Part shown: positions 1 through 59,561 of the stretch, piece after piece
How the letters are laid out: every line of letters starts with the position of its first letter
Numbering within the stretch: position 1 is the first letter of the stretch
Source of the DNA: Toxorhynchites rutilus septentrionalis
Lineage: Eukaryota; Arthropoda; Insecta; Diptera; Culicidae
Direction: 5' to 3'
Assembly (NCBI RefSeq): GCF_029784135.1
Contig: NC_073746.1
Span: 9,519,380-9,583,379 of the forward strand
DNA length: 64,000 nt
The notes under the pieces: generated by a model
Seen by the model: only the letters and a program-made list of their open reading frames with translations
What the model was told of the DNA's origin: nothing
Databases searched by the model: none
Program-made: the position numbers and the translations under genes

Positions 1-620
1 ATCAAAACATCGGAGTCTTTTGTGAAATCAGCCAGTCTGAAGCAAGGTGACGGACTCTCGAACCTGCCGTTTGACATAGCTTTGGAAGGTGTAGTATGGA
101 AAGCAGGCTTGTAAAGGAGTGGTACCATTATCACGAAGTCTCACATGCTTTAAGGCTTTGCGGACTACATCGACATCATCAGCGCCAACCGTAGAGCCGT
201 AGACGAGGCCGTAGTGTCTTTTAGGAGGGAAACCGCGAAAACTGGACTCATCATCAACTAGCAGAACAAAGTACGGAGGAGAAGAGCGTGGTAGTTCGTC
301 GGATGTTAGTACTGCGATGGTGTTGGGTGGATACTTTTGAAGTGGTCGATGAATTCGTTTATCTTGCTACACTTGTAACGCGTGATCATGATGTGAACCG
401 AGTTACCGTAGCATGCAATTCCGCACAAAATTCGCGCTGTATGAAACCCTGATCCTCTTGGTGGTGACTTACGGTCACGAAGTGTGGACACTGAAGGAAG
501 CCGATCGGCAGGAACTTGGAGCCTTTGAGCGTATGATTCTAGGATCAATAGTCGGTGGCAAACTCTAGAATGGTGTATGACGCAGGCGAATGAACTACAG
601 ATCGTACTAAATATACAAAC
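1..620 (+). pseudogene. Decayed RTE-like non-LTR retrotransposon, C-terminal reverse transcriptase fragment
   Basis: Read in shifting plus-strand frames, the segment gives pieces typical of the C-terminal half of RTE-clade reverse transcriptases: a GDGLSNLPFDIALEGV-like block near 50-90, a degraded catalytic box (GFADYID where FADD is expected) near 155, FEVVDEFVYLATLVT near 335-380, and VTYGHEVWTLKEADRQ near 465-510. Several frameshifts and stops interrupt it, and the family's YADD/FADD aspartate pair is not intact. The 5' part of the element lies outside the window. It sits downstream of exon Z18, within or beyond the next crol intron. I call it a dead fragment. The family assignment rests on remembered motif patterns, not a search. 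Confidence 0.7.
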
Positions 621-47625
<47,005 letters not shown>

Positions 47626-48200
47626 TTGCCGGAACGGAGCCCCAATCCAGAAGACCACCCTCCACTAATTTACACCACCTTCTGCCGGGATTATTCCGTT
47701 TTCGGCTCTTTGTTCGAAAACGCACACAGTACTTGTGTTATTGGCGATTGCCTTTTTCACTTGTCTTCTACACTTTCAAACATTTCCAATCAGATCACAG
47801 ATCGTTTGCACTAGGTTCCGCTCTATTTTCCTACTGCTTCTCGGCACCACACTGCAGAATATTCTTATTTTTTATTTATAGACGCCTTAATGTCCGCCAT
47901 TGTTGTAATAATTAACCAAAAAAAAGGAGCTGACTTTAAAAAAGAGGAGCTCAGGCACTGAGCATACCAACAATCAACACATTCGAACAGTGATGATGAG
48001 AAGATGGTGGCGGAGTGAAAAACGCTATGCCTCCCGCTCGTTCGCTTGAAATCGGTTCAGTCTCGCCGCCCGTCGGCGGCTCTTTCGTTCTCTCTCTCCG
48101 CTCTTTCTCTGCCTCTCATCGTCTCGCGCGCATTCACTTACACACACAACCGTGTATGGAGCGTAGAATCGAAGGAGGCCCAATTCGAATATTACTTTTC
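47626..48200 (-). promoter_or_regulatory. crol: Candidate crol 5' UTR and promoter with GAGA-type repeats
   Basis: 47626-47960 reads like an untranslated leader (no open frame into the ATG). A TCAGTG initiator-like word lies at 47956-47961 (minus strand), and a GA-rich block GAGAGAGAACGAAAGAGCCG ends about 48070-48110, resembling GAGA-factor sites. GC content is high from 48000 to 48170. No TATA box in a convincing place. Inferred from position only. Confidence 0.35.
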
Positions 48201-48358
48201 CATTAACTGCAGGTTTTGCCAATATACCCGAAGTGCTGTTACGTTTCGGTAGATCAGCTGAGAAAATTAACTTTGTGATGTTCTTGTTACAGCTCTAATA
48301 AGATTTTTTTTTGCATTTTCTTCAATGTTCTAAAAATAGAGGAAGATACATTATAATT

Positions 48359-48612
48359 GAGGGGCTCAGAATGCAAGGGGTGTAAGTGACTTGATCGATT
48401 TCTCTTGATCAACATTTTATTTAGTTAATAACTCAACTGCAAAAACGTTCCTATTTAAGTTTGCTATAGAAACGATAGATAAGGTTCTGACCTATCTTCC
48501 CCGTTGTCAAATACAGCTGGGAATGTATTTGCAGCTAAGCTATGACCAAAAGAGAGAGTCGATGTAGAGAAATCGATCAAATCACTTACACCCCTTTCAT
48601 TCTAAGCCCCTC
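48359..48612. mobile_element. MITE with GAGGGGCTTAGAATG ends, copy 2
   Basis: Left GAGGGGCTCAGAATGCAAGG and right the complement of GAGGGGCTTAGAATGAAAGG, with the same internal AACTCAACTGCAAAAACG and ATACAGCTGGGAATG blocks as copy 1. Flanked by AATT on both sides. 254 bp. Confidence 0.82.
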
Positions 48613-49140
48613 AATTGTTCAATTTATTTCTATCCATCCACTTTTCGTCGGCCATCAAAATGTAATATAAATCTAAAATACCAACATAATTTTTCACTGT
48701 AGCATGCGACTCTGTATTTAAGCTTTTTTCTGTGTGTTATTTTTTCTAGACAATGAATGAAACTTTCAAAATGTTGATTAATCGCGATCAATTGGCCGAT
48801 TTTATCGGAATAAATTAATTTGAGAAAATTATGTGGAATTTATTTTTTCAATGTCAGTTTCAAAGTTGTACAATTACATGCTCATGTTTGTTTGAGTAAT
48901 TATTTTCAAAACATAGTGCCGAATCAAAAGTATAGATTTGGTGGACTGAAATTTGCGTATGTTGTTGCATCCTTTGAACATAAATGTAGAATTTACTTTA
49001 AAAGGAGATGGAATTAAGCTGTATTTTTTCGATAATCAATCGAGTCTCAGCTAATTGAGAAGAGCAACCACAATAAAAAAAAACTCGATTTGATGAATCT
49101 TTAACAGTTTAGTTGGTCAAATAATCATATAAAGTATGAT
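48613..49140. other. Upstream sequence, nothing recognised
   Basis: AT-rich, no supported feature. Confidence 0.4.
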
Positions 49141-49811
49141 ACAGTAGTGTCCTGATTATCCGCGGAATTGAGTGGTGAGACCAAGACCGAGAAAATCGAG
49201 AAAATAGATTTTTTTTTGCTTTCGATTTTTTCTAACTCATATGTCAATCTTTTTGTAGATTTATTTTTCAATATACATCGAATTCAATCTCGCCAAAGAC
49301 CACCCAACATTTTTATCAAACATTATATCAACATTTGGATCGCATCTTCTATGATTTACTTCCGTACAAATGCTGACAGAGACAGAACTAGCGGCAGTTA
49401 CTGTGGGGATGTACTGTAACCAGTGGCTCATAGGATCATTGAACTAGATGTTTACATCAATTCCTGGTGAAATGTTGTTTTTTGGAACTGGTTCTAAAAT
49501 CAAAAATAAATTTCGCCTAAATGACAGACGTATGGCACGATTGGCTTTTATGGGATCGTTGTCAGCTGAGTTCTGGGCAGATACTAGTTGTTGAGTTTCT
49601 AATAATGCAAAAATAATTGCTTTTGATGTTTCATTATAAATATATTTTTCAAAGATCGATTCGGTAAAGATCGATTTTTTGGTGCCGATTTAATCAGTGG
49701 TTCGATCCCTGCGTCGTTTGGAAAATCGATCTTTTTATAAAGATCACCCAATCCTATTTTAAACACGTACTGCGGATCGCCCGCTCATGGATAATCGATG
49801 TTCTACCGTAT
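49141..49811. mobile_element. pogo-like non-autonomous element
   Basis: Ends ACAGTAGTGTCCTGATTATC and the complement of TACGGTAGAACATCGATTAT are imperfect inverted copies with the CAGTAG...GATTATCC pattern of pogo/Tigger elements. Internal GATCGATTTTTTGGTGCCGA-like duplications occur around 49660-49740. No transposase frame. Confidence 0.5.
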
Positions 49812-52329
49812 AATTTACCATTCTTCTATATTTTCCAAATACAATCACAACCAATTTTACAGAAAGCCATGAAAATACTTCGCGCCCAACACAATCTACT
49901 GTCATTGGAATAATGACAAATGAATTTTTATCGAATTTAGGATGGCCGATGCTCACAGAATATTCGTCAAGGTTCATGGCGGTCGCGCTCTATCAGAAAT
50001 TGTGCTGGTTTATAGGCATCAGCAAAAATTATCATGTTGAATTTGAAAATTAAAAAAAATCCGAACCTGAATTCAAGAGTTGCTCTCCGGATGCGTAAAA
50101 TGTCAGCATACGAACCAATTCAAGGTTTCATCAGGCTAAACTAGTGCGACTGAAATATTGTTTATGATGTCGTTACATTTGAATATAAGTGCACATTTAT
50201 GCAAAGTTTATTATCTTCGATTAAAGTACAACAAATACATTCATACAGTACTTCAGACTGTTTGGATACGCTAGAATATTCAGGATCCTAAATCAAAAGC
50301 TGTCGCTGAATTTGTAATTTTAATCCTTCATTCAAAAATAACTCAAAAAAAAGTAATGTACCGATACGGCACGGTACGGATACTTGTTACCAAATGGTCA
50401 ATTATCTTATCAACTCTGAAATGATGTAACTGTTTAATATTATACAAAACAAGTGGTCACAAGGCTCAATTTCAATTTTTGAATTCCCGCATTTTCCCTG
50501 TCTTTTTCCCGCATAATTTAATGAAATTCCCGTTAGTTGAAAATTGCGTTTATTAATATGTACAAAAAGTCACTACTCTAGTGTTAAGCGTTATTACTAA
50601 TCCAGCTACACTTTCAATACTTTTTGAAACTTTTAATTTTCCGCATTTCTCTGGGCTTTAGGCTCTTAGCCTAATGTTCCTTAGCTTCTTTTTCTGCTTC
50701 CCCTTTCGTTTGGATAGATAAGTGATTTCGTTACGACAATGCCAAGAACTCCTCCTACATTAATTGATATGCAGATAATGTAACTTAAGACGTCAATTTT
50801 CAAGCATAACTCCATCCATTTCTTCGCTATATCCGAAAAGTCGGTAATTACATCCGGTTCAATACACATTAGGTAACGAGTGATGGGATATGTGAAAGGT
50901 TATTTTATGAGCAATTTCTTTAAAAATCCGCAAAAGAACTTACTACGACTGGTACGAAATATTAAGCCATCTTTATCGAAAATTTTGGTGGAATCCCTTG
51001 CTGTTTTGTTTGTTAACGGATTTCGTTGCAAATCCAATTTCAATACTTCCTGATAGCAGATTGGTTTCTGAGAGTTCAAGTTCAACAAGTGATTTAGATT
51101 TCAGTCGTTCGGGCTTCATAATTTTCTCCATAATAGCTCTTACAAGTCCCATTAGATTTGTCTGATATTCACGCAAAAACGTTTCAACTGTCGATGCTGT
51201 CGTGACACAAAACTTTATACCAATGTATCAGTTGAGTAAGAAACAAATTTCGATGAAAACAAGACGTCCTTTATCTTGGTACAGCAAAAAGAGAGCGTTT
51301 CAACGCGCTAAAACACGTACAGTAACATTTTAGAGGACCGAAAAAAAACGCCGAGCGAAAAAAATCGCAACTTCAAGTACTAATTCCCGACTTTTTTCGA
51401 TGGATTTTGATTCCCGACTTTTTCTCGCTTTTCTCGAATGATTAAAAAAAACATCAGACACAATTTTTGCTCAAGATTTTCTCAACACTTGCAGAAAACG
51501 TGTTATTCTATTACATAGAATACATATTTGACACGAACAAGTTAATTTTCATTCATAATGTTGATTCTAGAGTGTCTTTATTCAACCTGAAAATCCATTA
51601 TAATTTTCGCTACTCAAACGAATTGGAACACACATTACCGGCGAGGAATAACATTGTTGTACTGACAACTTACCCTGTAGTGGGGTAACTTATAAAGTGC
51701 TTGAAGTTCTTATTTGAATGCATAGCCAAATTCGATATTTTGCAATAGAAAATTATATGTTTATCAAGCTCCAAGCGACTATCGTTATCTATTACTAAAC
51801 TTGAAGACACCCCACAAGAATAGTGATTTTTTTGGGAATTGCTACCAGCAACGGATTCCGGATTAAATATATTTGTATTACACAACAGCTGTATAAAATT
51901 GAAAAATGGGCATAATCGTTTATATTCAGGCGAATATCATTCTTTTGCTCCATTAGCATCAGACAATGGCATATTCGGTGAATGTTTTGAACATTACTAC
52001 GATACACAAATCATTACCCGCAATTTTATTGTCTTGTAATGTTAAAACTTGCTTCCAAATTCCACATACGTGAATTTTAATATTGTGTATAATTTTAAAA
52101 TCAAAGTAATATTAATCGCAAAAAGTTCATATGTACCGTTTTGAAAGGTGATAGATATGTTCAGTATTATATCTGAAATATTGTAATGTATCAGTACTTT
52201 TAAACAGGATAAGTTTAATTGTCACGATAATATAAAATATGAGCCAACCTATAAATTGATTTGTTAAAAAATTATAAAATGGGATCAATCTAATAATTAC
52301 TCCGCTGATCTGCGTCTTGTTATCCTGCT
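49812..52329. other. Upstream intergenic sequence, nothing recognised
   Basis: AT-rich, with several short open frames on both strands that overlap each other and carry no motifs. Confidence 0.4.
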
Positions 52330-53770
52330 AGTTGGATGGCTCAGCATCTTATTAGGATGAGTGGTGTTTGTGCCGAACCGAAAAATAAATCACGCAGAGG
52401 AACAGCGAAAGAGAGAGAGGTTGACCCGCGTGAACGAGCGGCGATGATGACGGCAATGCACGATATTAAACGAAGCAAGCCGCCGCACCATCAGTCGCGC
52501 AAATGTCAAACTTTTTGTCCACCCTGCTGCCGCTGTTTTTGTTGCTATTGCTATTGCTACTAACAAACCAATACTGGTAGAACCAGACACAGACATCTTT
52601 TCTCCACTCCTCTTTTTTGCTCACCCTCTCGCTCACTCTCACTTGTTACGAATACGAGCACATAATATGCAGCCGACACACCGCTCACACACTTCTGCTG
52701 AATCGAAACTTTCGAGGAGCCGCAGCGCGCACATAGAACATACCGTGCGAGGAGCTTGTTTTTTTTTCGTTTCGTTTCAGCACCCCTTCTCGTTCCTGCA
52801 CGTGAACACCAGTCGGTGGGGAAGAGAGTGCGGCGATTCGATCAATTCAATGTAAAAATGGTTTAACTATCTTCCTTCCCGTCTCACTCGGAGCAATTAC
52901 TTCATACGCACTTATCCACCAAAATATTACTTATTAATATCGAGCATGAAGAAAAAAAATTTTGCACAAGGGTTTCTCCTCTTCCCGCACTCAGCGCAAA
53001 ATTTGACCGGAAAAATTTCAAACGCAAAGGGCACAATTGGTTTTCCGTTCGGGAAAAATATTTTCCTAGACGCAACCGCTGAGCTGAGATCGTGCGGACC
53101 CGACGACTGTCATGGCGACCTTTTTTCCTTCGCCTTCCTCGCAAAGCACGCAAGCGAAACGCGACGAGGCACAACTGCTGCTGCCTTACCAGCGGGGGAT
53201 CTCAGCCCGACCAAATTTTACGGACACTTTTCACCTTCAAACGGTGGCCTGCGGGGCCGGAAAATACTCGCGATTGGTTTCTTACCGGCTGCCGCGGCGG
53301 ATGCGAATAATTTTGATCCTCGCCGGAACGGATTTCACGCAAAATTTGGACACTTTTTGGCGAATTGCGCGAGACCGAACCTGCCTGCCTGTGTCAAACA
53401 CAAAAATTTATCGACGCCGAGCGGAACGACGACGATGGGAGCGCTGTGGGTTCGAAAAATTCTCTCTTTTTTAATTCAGCGGCGCTTCAAAATCCGGAGC
53501 CGCGCTCTCTTCAGCGCCTGCAGGCCGTAGCTTTTTCATACCCAAAATGGTGGACGGGGAGCTCTCTGCTCTCTGTCTGCTCTGTTCTGCTTTGCACACC
53601 AGCACCGGCGCGGCGCCATACACAACTTGCGAGGAGCATGTAGCATGAGAACGCACACATACACACGCAGATGGTAGGTCCGAGAACCGAAATGTAACAA
53701 GAGGAAAAAAATAATAAAACACCTTCCATTCACTCGGCCAGAACGGTCAGAACCGACAGGCTTGGGCAGA
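52330..53770. promoter_or_regulatory. GC-rich island, candidate distal promoter or 5' UTR region
   Basis: About 1.4 kb of GC- and CpG-rich sequence in an AT-rich region, 4.7-6 kb upstream of the first crol coding exon. It holds CTCTCGCTCACTCTCACTTG-type CT repeats and repeated GCAAAATTT words (52970-53350). Overlapping open frames on both strands up to 194 codons have no domain and look like GC-driven chance frames. An untranslated exon or core promoter of the crol-like gene is plausible. Confidence 0.3.
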
Positions 53771-54070
53771 GAGTGGGTGCGACAAAGATAGCGATGCGTG
53801 TGCTGCCGGTACTTTAATAAGGGAGCGGGTGGAAATTGTGCAACGAAACGGGTCTGGGTTGATGAACGTGTTTTGGCGCCTGATGCCGTGATAACGATGT
53901 CACACAAAGCGTGGGTGTTGCTTATTCGCAGCACACGACTATTTTCTATTGAGTTTGGCGGCAAATTTACAGTGTATCGAAAAATTGTTCGTACGGAGCG
54001 GAGGTTATTCCCAAAACAAAGTTAGGCAAAATCTTGGTCAATTTTGAAGTGCTGTCATTTCTAGTAGGGG
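53771..54070. other. Upstream sequence, nothing recognised
   Basis: Transition from the GC-rich island to AT-rich DNA. No feature. Confidence 0.4.
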
Positions 54071-54084
54071 AAGACCTCTAAAAA

Positions 54085-54567
54085 GGGGGTCTCCGTAGCC
54101 ACATTGGTTGCGCGTTCGCTTAGTAAGCGATCGATCGTGAGGTCATAACTCAGGGCCCTCATTGACCATCTTTGTGTTGTTACAGAATAGCTACGTCCAC
54201 GCAACAATCATAAGCGATGGAGATCGATCCACGGTCGAAATAAGATCGATTCATCCATACAACTGCTCTGCTCTGCCAGTCACATCGGGCTACTGTTCTA
54301 TAAATAACTCAACAATGATCAATCAACTGTTTCCGCTGTCCGGTGGTCCAACTGGATAATGGAAGAACAGAAAGAATAACTCTTACGCCTAAATGGCTAC
54401 TGTGTGAATGTACCATATGTAATGGTATAGAAGGAATACTGGCGAATGGCAACTGTGTAATGTGCTAATTATAGATATGATAACCATGTGACATGTACAC
54501 GATTAAAATTCGGCTCTGTTACAGCTAAAATGCTAATGAGCCTTAAATAAATAAATGGGATAAAAAA
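54085..54567 (+). mobile_element. tRNA-like SINE, copy 3
   Basis: Head GGGGGTCTCCGTAGCCACAT with A-box-like TAGCCACATTGGTTGC, B-box region GTGAGGTCATAACTCAGGG, and 3' TTCGGCTCTGTTACAGCT then AATGAGCC hairpin with a TAAATAAATAAATGG tail. Perfect 14-bp target duplication AAGACCTCTAAAAA (54071-54084 and 54568-54581). The best preserved copy. Confidence 0.88.
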
Positions 54568-54581
54568 AAGACCTCTAAAAA

Positions 54582-55235
54582 ATTAGATTTTGTAAATTGA
54601 ACTATTTTCAAAAAATTGGGAAACGTAAGAAAAAACGTTTTGAACCGCATTTTGTTTTTCAAACGGCCGCCATTTTGTCAAAAAATATGTTTTTGACTTG
54701 TCCGAGGTTCATGCGATGGCGGATTTTTTACTGATTTAGAATCTGTTCGATTCTTTTGTTTCTGATAACCAGAAGGGCTGAAATCGTGTACGCAATGGCA
54801 CAATTTTTTGACGTAGAACTACGTCTTTCAGGAAGGGTGCCAAATCAGAAAACAGGTCACGTTTTTATGAAATAAAGTTAACGTTAATAACTATTTTCAC
54901 TGTGAACGAATTCTCATGATTTGTATTCCAATCGAATCGCAAATTCTCTAAGATTTATTTGATATGCTATACATTACAATTCGCCAATCAATAAACGGTT
55001 TAAATTCATGAAAACTGAAAGAACTTCTTTTTTTCCCATACATTTGTTCTGGCGATTTGTGTGCTAACCCTACTCGTATTTCGAATGCTTATAACTCGAA
55101 CATTTCTTAACAGATCGGAAAGATGTTTGCATCAATTGATAGGAAATATTTGTACGCGTCTATTACAATTAATAAAACATTATTTTTCATGAGATGTCAA
55201 AAATGACAATAAAATGTCAAGCGTTATCTAAACGC
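54582..55235. other. Upstream sequence with one half of an ACGTAGAACTACGTC inverted repeat
   Basis: GACGTAGAACTACGTC occurs at 54820-54835, and its inverted counterpart GCGTAGTTCTACGTC at 55875-55889. They may be the ends of a roughly 1.07 kb DNA element containing the minisatellite at 55.3 kb. Confidence 0.4.
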
Positions 55236-55239
55236 CCTA

Positions 55240-55600
55240 AATGTCAAGTTTTGATTGGCCCGATTTACGATTTCCCCAACACAGACTTCAAAATCGCCAA
55301 AATCGACAAATATGCATGCAAGTCAGGGGTATTTTTGTTCCCACCGAGCTGTGTTTCCCTAACACGGACTTCTAAATCAATGTGCCAGGAGGAATTCGCT
55401 TTATCAAAAATGCAAGTCGGGGATATTTTTCCCTTTGAGCTGTGTTTCCCTAACACGGACTTCAAAATTAATGTGCCTGGGGTAATCCGCAAATATATGC
55501 AAATCGTGGGTATTTTTTGCTGTTAAGTACTTTTATACTTGCTTGTTGTTGTGCAGGAATATGTTTCCCTGAAACGTACTTTTAAACTGAGGAGCCTGGA
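55240..55600. repeat. Minisatellite, about 96-bp unit, four copies
   Basis: TTTCCCTAACACGGACTTCA or close variants recur at about 55271, 55352, 55446 and 55563. Each is followed by AAATCAATGTGCCTGG-like and GGTATTTTT words. The open frames across it are repeats, not genes. Confidence 0.7.
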
Positions 55601-55911
55601 AAAATCGTAATTCAGATACTAGAGGTGAATGAACTTTCGCGGTTCGAGAACTACGTAAACATGAGATGTGCAATAATTTCAGAGGGAAATGTAAAATACA
55701 GATCGTTTGACAATTCTTCCGTTCACATATTTTGGTAGTCCTAGGCATCATATCAAACGTGAAAGGACGTTCATCAAATTTATTTGTAACGAAGAACATA
55801 ATCTATTACAAAAATTTCGATGCATTCTAAAATGATATTCGAAGTGGTAAACAAGTGGATTGCATAATATAATTGCGTAGTTCTACGTCGAAAATATGCG
55901 GTCGTGTCCTA

Positions 55912-56314
55912 GATACAACCCCTTACATTGTTTTAACCCTCCCACTTCATCAGCTTTCAACTGTTCTGTTCTATGAATATTGATATGAGTGTAAAATCAA
56001 AGTTTCGAAAACGAAAGCGTTACGCCGGAGATCGAGATTTTGAGCGTTAATAGCTCCTAAACAACTGAACGAAATGGTATGACAAACACCTCATTCGAAA
56101 GATAAACTGTCTACGCGTTATATACTTGTTACCTTTTGATCCAAAAACTTGTTTCAATAGCCTTAAAATTGCTTTTAAAATAGGCTATTGAACTCACCAT
56201 ATAAGCGAGCGCCGCTCGGAAATCCACTCAGTTATAATTGAACAGCGATTTGCGATTGGAGCATGTTGTCGCTGTCATGGTGAAGCCAACTTCGGTGTCA
56301 TTAAGAGCCTATTT
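55912..56314. repeat. 403-bp direct repeat, left copy (3' flank of the LINE)
   Basis: From GATACAACCCCTTACATTG to TTAAGAGCCTATTT. It matches 60745-61147 over 403 bp with no indels and one difference that I found (GCCGCTCGG versus GCCGTTCGG). The LINE's poly(A) end abuts it. Confidence 0.9.
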
Positions 56315-56379
56315 TTTTTTTATTAAATAAAATATAACGTTTATTTCAAAAATATAAAAGAGTATTTACATCAAAAAAA

Positions 56380-59300
56380 TTAATTTTCGCATCTTAAGTA
56401 GAATGCAAGTGCGCCAACATCAATTCTTCCATTAATTTCATTAACATAATTGATGAACAGAATTAAAATTTTCAATATTTGACTTCGTTTGGTAGTTGCT
56501 ATGTTCAGTAGTGCTGGTCGCATTAGTTCTTCGAAAGAAAGACGTTGCAATCCCTCGAGTATTCCTGTTATTCTCTGTTGTACGTATGCCCAAGCAGGTG
56601 CTACCCGGAAACAGTCACTAAATTTGTGTTGCAACGTTTCAATCGCAGTATTACAGTGCAGACAGTGTTCATCATTCGCTCTTTGAATCCTTGTCATTAA
56701 TTGCCTATGTTCTGTCTTCTCATTTACGAACAGATACAAACTGCTTCGCTGGCTCGACGATAGTTGTTTCGTTAGAATATTCTTCCAAACTCTTTTCCAA
56801 TTTGTTCCCGGATTTCTCCGTTCAACACGAGGTGTTTCTGTTCGCTCCAGAAAGATTCGGTGGATTTGTTCACTAGATGGATTCGCTCTAACAAGTGGGG
56901 GGAGAAGGGGGATTTGTTGGGAAATTATCTTGAAGCAGGGAAGGTCTGCGGGGGGAGGAATAGCCTGGTTCAGAAGGGATTGGTAATAGGGGAGGGAGCC
57001 ACTTGCCTGTATGTGACGATTCAAGAGCAACGCTTTGCATTTGAAGACTGGTAGCTGCAGTTTCAGTCCACCATATTCGGTATCACGCGCTAGTTGCTCC
57101 ATCGGAACTCGCGCCGGAAGTCCACGCCACAGGAATGACCCCATAAGCGACGTTATTTTCGCCGTGTGAACGCAATACGGCGCAAGAATTGAGGCCACGT
57201 ACCAAATCTTCGCCGTGATGAATGTGTTTAGTACTATTATTTTCTGATAGAGGTTGAGATTTCTCAAAGAGTGCAGCCACAACTGCTGCGCAAATTTTGT
57301 TATGAGAGCGTCCCAGTTAATTTTGCTCATTTCTCGGATCGAGTTGGTGAAAAACACCCCCAAAATCTTCACTTTATCTGTTGTATGTAGCCACGGCACG
57401 CTTATTGGATTCCCATCAATGAGCCCGACGTCGATTGAAATCGTTTTGGATCTGTTTTGTTTTGCTCCAGCGGCACGTTCAAAATCATTGAAAAGCTCAT
57501 TGATGCGCTCTATAGTATCAGTGTTGGTAACTATCGCAGATATGTCATCTGCGTATGCCACCACGAGGTCGGAACCGAGTTGTCGCTCCAGCTTTGTCAG
57601 AAAAGGGTGGAGGTAGATGACGAAGAGCAGCATCGACATCGGATCTCCCTGCCGTACGGAGCGTTCGATCGGGAAGCGCTGCGAAAGGTGCCCGTTTATT
57701 AGCAAACGAGAGAAGGATTGTTCTGCGATTCGTGCTAGTAAGTCAACGAAGCTCGGATTTATTCCCAGCTGTCTCATTGTTTGATGAAGGAAGGAAAGAG
57801 ATACCCGATCGAAAGCATGATCTAGATCGTAGCTTATCAGCTTCTCTTTTATCTTACTCGCCTTCAGCTGAGCAATTCTGTCTTTCAGAGACAGAGTGGC
57901 TTCGAAAATTGAGTGCCCTTCGTTGGAACACTTTTGCGCATCACTCAGTACCCGATGGTTACGTATGATCCGTTCAAGACGAAACTTCATAATTCTACTG
58001 AGAATTTTAAAATCCGAATTTAGAAGACTGATTGGACGATATCCTCGTGCAGTATTTTCTGTTCCCCTTTTTCGCACTAGCACGATTACACCATTGGCGA
58101 ACTCAGGAGGTATCTCGGATACAAGTGCTTCGTTTAAAACGAGATTCAGCTCACGATGAATGACGTCGAAAGTGTGTTCATAAAATTCGATGGGTAACCC
58201 ATCGCTCCCAGCAGCCTTCTTTTTTGCTGATGACCGAATTGATGCTAATATTTCTGCTGTTGTTATTTCAGCCATGCAGGCTTCGTTCAACTCATCATTT
58301 ACAGGTATCACTCTCTCGCATTCGAAAGGATACCGCGCTGTCTCATCCACTTCTGACGCTGTGTATAACTCGGCAAAGTACCGAAGAAGATGATTTTCAA
58401 TCGCTTCGGAAGTATTTAGATTTTCGTCGTTTACGCCACGCAGCTCTGTGATTATATTTTTTTTACGTCTTCTCTCACCCAGCTGGAAGGTACTAATGTT
58501 TTCCCCCGCAATGTAAGTGTCGTTGATGCGCATAAAATGTTGGGAGAATGTGCGTTGATGTGCAGGCATTTGTGCTTTCACACGATTTATTGTGACTAGC
58601 ATCGCTGGGTTTTGAAAATATCCATCATACGCTTGCCTCAGCTGGTTGTACAGCCGTTGATGCTCCGCATAGAATACGCTGTACGCCTCACGCGATTTCC
58701 GTCGAAAGAAAGACTGGATTCTTGGCTTTGCGTATGTTAACCACCACGTGAGCCAGTTTGGATAATATCGTCGTTGTCGAGTCACATATTGCCATGAAAT
58801 CTGGAATTCATTATCTGGAATTATCTGTTGTCAGAATATGGGGACGTAAAGACCAGTAAGCGCGACCGGGTTCGCGACCCAGGTTAGGGAGGCATATACG
58901 AGCAGTTAGTGCTTTGTGGTTCGAGAATGAACAGACATGTGTGGCCGCGTTTCGCAGATGCGTACTGAGTCCATGGCTGACATAAATTCGATCGAGCCTG
59001 GAGACAGAATTATGCGTTATGTATGTGGGTGCGGAAGTGGTGGGGTATAACTTCACCCAAATGTCGCTCAGTTGCAGTTGCCGAACGGTGGCTTGTAGAG
59101 CTGGGCTGTTGTTGTGTCCCGTCGAGTCACATGGTCGCAGCACACAGTTGAAGTCGCCAGCAAGAATCAAATTTTCTGTATTGTGCCGCAAATAAAAAGC
59201 CATGGTGTCAGTGAAAAAATTTTCTCGTTCGGCGCGCATTGCGGTGCCTGACGGTGCGTATATATTCGCTATGGTCGTGTTTTCGACCCGTAGGGCAATA

Positions 59301-59561
59301 AGTCTTCCGTTTAAACTTTTTTTCAGTATGAGAGAAGCGTATATACTCCTTCAGCGCTATTGCCGTCCCTCTCCTCGACTGATCAACGTTTGTGACGACG
59401 TTGTAGCCAGGGATGAGGAGCTGCTCGTTCTCGACTTCTTGCAGAAAAACGATGTCCAGGTCCATCGTTCTGCAGAAAGTTCGGAGGGCATTCATCTTCG
59501 TTTCATTGGTGATCGTGTTGATGTTTATAGTGGCAACGTTGTAACTGGTCAGATGACTCAT
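56380..59561 (-). pseudogene. LINE ORF2: APE endonuclease, reverse transcriptase, C-terminal zinc knuckle (frameshifted)
   Basis: ATG at 59561. The endonuclease part gives IVFLQEVENEQ, LILAGDFNCVLRP, SRLDRIYVSHG and FSNHKALTAR, the usual APE-type blocks. The frame shifts near 59315 at a 7-T homopolymer, then again near 58790-58840 beside a small GATAATTCCAGATAAT duplication. The RT then runs open for about 800 codons: GSDGLPIEFYEH, RGYRPISLLNSDFKIL, YDLDHAFDRVSL, SVRQGDPMSMLLF and the catalytic VAYADDIS, followed by GSFLWRGLPARVP and GGLKLQLPVFKCKALLLNR. A CLHCNTAIETLQHKFSDC zinc-binding motif lies near the C-terminus. Catalytic residues are intact; only the two frameshifts break it. Confidence 0.9.

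Noticed and set aside
52946..53530. 194-codon plus-strand frame in the GC-rich island
   Set aside because: Several frames on both strands are open together because of high GC. The translation has no known domain or conserved pattern.
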